A stretch of 64,000 nucleotides of DNA from Tetrahymena thermophila SB210 (lineage: Eukaryota; Ciliophora; Oligohymenophorea; Hymenostomatida; Tetrahymenidae). The stretch lies in the NCBI RefSeq assembly GCF_000189635.1, contig NW_002476322.1, positions 124,001-188,000 on the forward strand, given 5' to 3'. Position numbers and translations under genes: made by a program. The notes beneath the pieces are model-generated. The model saw only the letters and a list, made by a program, of their open reading frames with translations. It had not been told where the DNA came from and made no database searches. Below are positions 62,801 through 64,000 of the stretch, one piece after another. Positions within the stretch are counted from its first letter, which is position 1, and the number at the start of each line of letters is the position of its first letter.

Positions 62801-64000
62801 TTAAAATCATTAATTTAGGTTAGCAACTATAGTGACTGCTACCGCCATAAGGAAGCAAGACCTCTTCCATTAAAAATTTCTGAATTCTAAATTAGCGAGC
62901 TAATTTTAAATACATTTTACTTTAATAGTAAGCCTATTTTAATTTATAAATCGAAGCATTAAGTTATTAAATCAGACGATAGAAGATTAATTCAAGTTAT
63001 TTTCAACATTTTGAATTTTTTGAAAAAGACAGATTAAATTAAATTTATTGTCATGGACTAAGAAGAATATGAGATGACCAAAATGAATTAATCTATTTCA
63101 AAAGTAGCTTCCCAAAATCCTGATACAGCAAAGTTCATTAATTATATGACTAATTAATCCAAAATGTACGCATCTCAGAGGGGAGTTGAAAATTATACTG
63201 AATATAGCCATAAAAGGAAAGAAAATAGTGGTGGAAATATTTAAATCAATAATTAAAACTATAATTACAGTCATGGAAATAATAATAATTATTACAACAA
63301 CAATAATATCAATAATAATCAGCTGCACGATTTCAATAACTCAGATAGATCATGCAATGTAGAATTAGAGTCAACTCCAAATGCATAACAACCAAATCAC
63401 CACAGTGGTCGATAGAGTAAAGTAGGATATATGAAGAGATTGTCAGAAAAAAAAGCAGATGATTACAATAATGAACAGAATAATGCTTAAAATGCGAATA
63501 TTCCTGCTTAGCCTCAATCTAGTAGTAGCAGCAAAATTTCAAATATGAAAGAAGACAACAGCTAACCTCTTTTAATTAGAAGCAGTGCAGGAGGAAATTA
63601 TACAGTAAATAACATTACAGCAGATGAAAAATAGGATGTTTCTCAAATAGATAAAGATACTTATAATTTAATTACTCTTGGTTAAATACCTAGTAATAAC
63701 ATGAGCTCAATACCAAAAATGCACTTAAATACAAATTTAAACGGAGATGAAGATCTGATTGACATAACACACCACAAAACAAATATAAATGATGTAACCC
63801 CAACAAATAACTTGCATCAAAGCAACATGCAAATGATAACTCAAAACAACACTTAAGCAAATTAAGAAAGTATCCCAAATATTTCTTACTCAAATTAATA
63901 AAATTATTAACATAGAAGAAAATTCTATGATCCTGCAATACTGGAAGAGGTTGTCCTTGATGGAGAATTAGATGATGAGAATTATAATAACCTCTCACAA
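59858..64000 (+). CDS. Six-helix histidine-kinase-like protein with in-frame TGA (3' end outside window)
   Basis: Starts at ATG 59858-59860 (MISKQVGLSKLLQFEE); open past the right edge except for one in-frame TGA at 60257-60259. Six hydrophobic segments: SIIYLIMISVLAIS, AVQFGLILFQLLLCSIFIYL, KLIIFLSINHSVITQLLAV, FAMGEFLILMLI (TGA follows), SFLLNTLLIIFNRALTLIVF and ILQIIFFMLSGCMMIYF. A ~900-residue region rich in Asn, Gln and Ser follows, with a short Gly-rich patch (GGKFDGRIGGGGGIGELKF). Near 62760-63060 is a segment like a histidine-kinase core: SLVEICHNAKLIALKSL in the DHp position, and DDRRLIQVIFNILNFLKKT (62975-63031) resembling the HATPase N-box. The phospho-His context is not canonical and the N-box is one residue short, so activity is doubtful. 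More Asn-rich sequence follows to the edge. The kinase relation is by eye. Confidence 0.7.
60257..60259 (+). other. In-frame TGA inside the membrane domain
   Basis: The distance from the ATG (59858) is 399 nt, exactly 133 codons. The frame before (LILMLI) and after (CLRTSSFLLNTLLII) is coherent and hydrophobic, and remains open for over 3.7 kb more. Possible readings: a nonsense change from TGG (Trp), a selenocysteine codon, programmed read-through, a sequencing error, or a 42-nt non-canonical intron. Confidence 0.75.

Noticed and set aside
63098..63328. Antisense frame opposite the histidine-kinase-like gene
   Set aside because: It is the complement of an Asn-rich coding stretch (AAT/AAC codons give Ile/Val runs on the other strand).

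Overview
The window looks like macronuclear DNA of an oligohymenophorean ciliate, most like Tetrahymena. It is extremely AT-rich. Its genes read as long coherent proteins only when TAA and TAG are read as glutamine and TGA alone as stop. Read with the standard code, every gene breaks into short fragments. Introns are GT..AG, very AT-rich, and mostly 50 to 200 nt; intergenic DNA is nearly pure A+T. I saw no rRNA, tRNA, CRISPR array, recognisable transposon or telomere repeat. Species assignment is inference.

Layout. Positions 1-34.7 kb hold six genes on the minus strand: two tandem paralogues with cyclic-nucleotide-binding domains (1-2821, running off the left edge, and 3620-8433); an SLC37-like major-facilitator transporter (10279-12779); a large leucine-rich-repeat protein with a conserved protist C-terminal module (15810-21421); a giant secreted-then-membrane receptor-like protein with beta repeats, cysteine-rich repeats and several membrane helices (22007-30312); and an ER processing glucosidase I of family GH63 (31345-34682). 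Positions 35.5-47.3 kb are mixed: a membrane RING-H2 protein on plus (35550-37473), then a CNG-type ion channel (38299-42092), a pseudokinase-like tail-anchored protein (43149-45698) and a dual-specificity phosphatase (46713-47339), all on minus. Positions 48.4-64 kb are all plus: two Gln/Asn/Ser-rich proteins of unknown function (48468-50177 and 51164-53671), an unrecognised protein with a possible mitochondrial presequence (54472-56828), a doubtful small gene (58948-59663), and a six-helix histidine-kinase-like protein (59858 to beyond the right edge).

The window has no operon-like logic, as expected for a ciliate, but signalling is over-represented: cyclic-nucleotide sensors, a CNG-like channel, a phosphatase, a pseudokinase and a histidine-kinase-like protein. 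The most unusual points are an in-frame TGA at 60257-60259 inside an otherwise intact reading frame, a channel pore filter without GYG, a pseudokinase lacking its catalytic and metal-binding motifs, and two independent tandem duplications of gene 3' ends (near 3.1-3.7 kb and 37.4-37.8 kb). Exon borders were worked out by eye. The single-exon genes and the two plus-strand genes at 51.2 and 54.5 kb have lengths that check exactly; other gene models should be taken as outer limits plus domain content.
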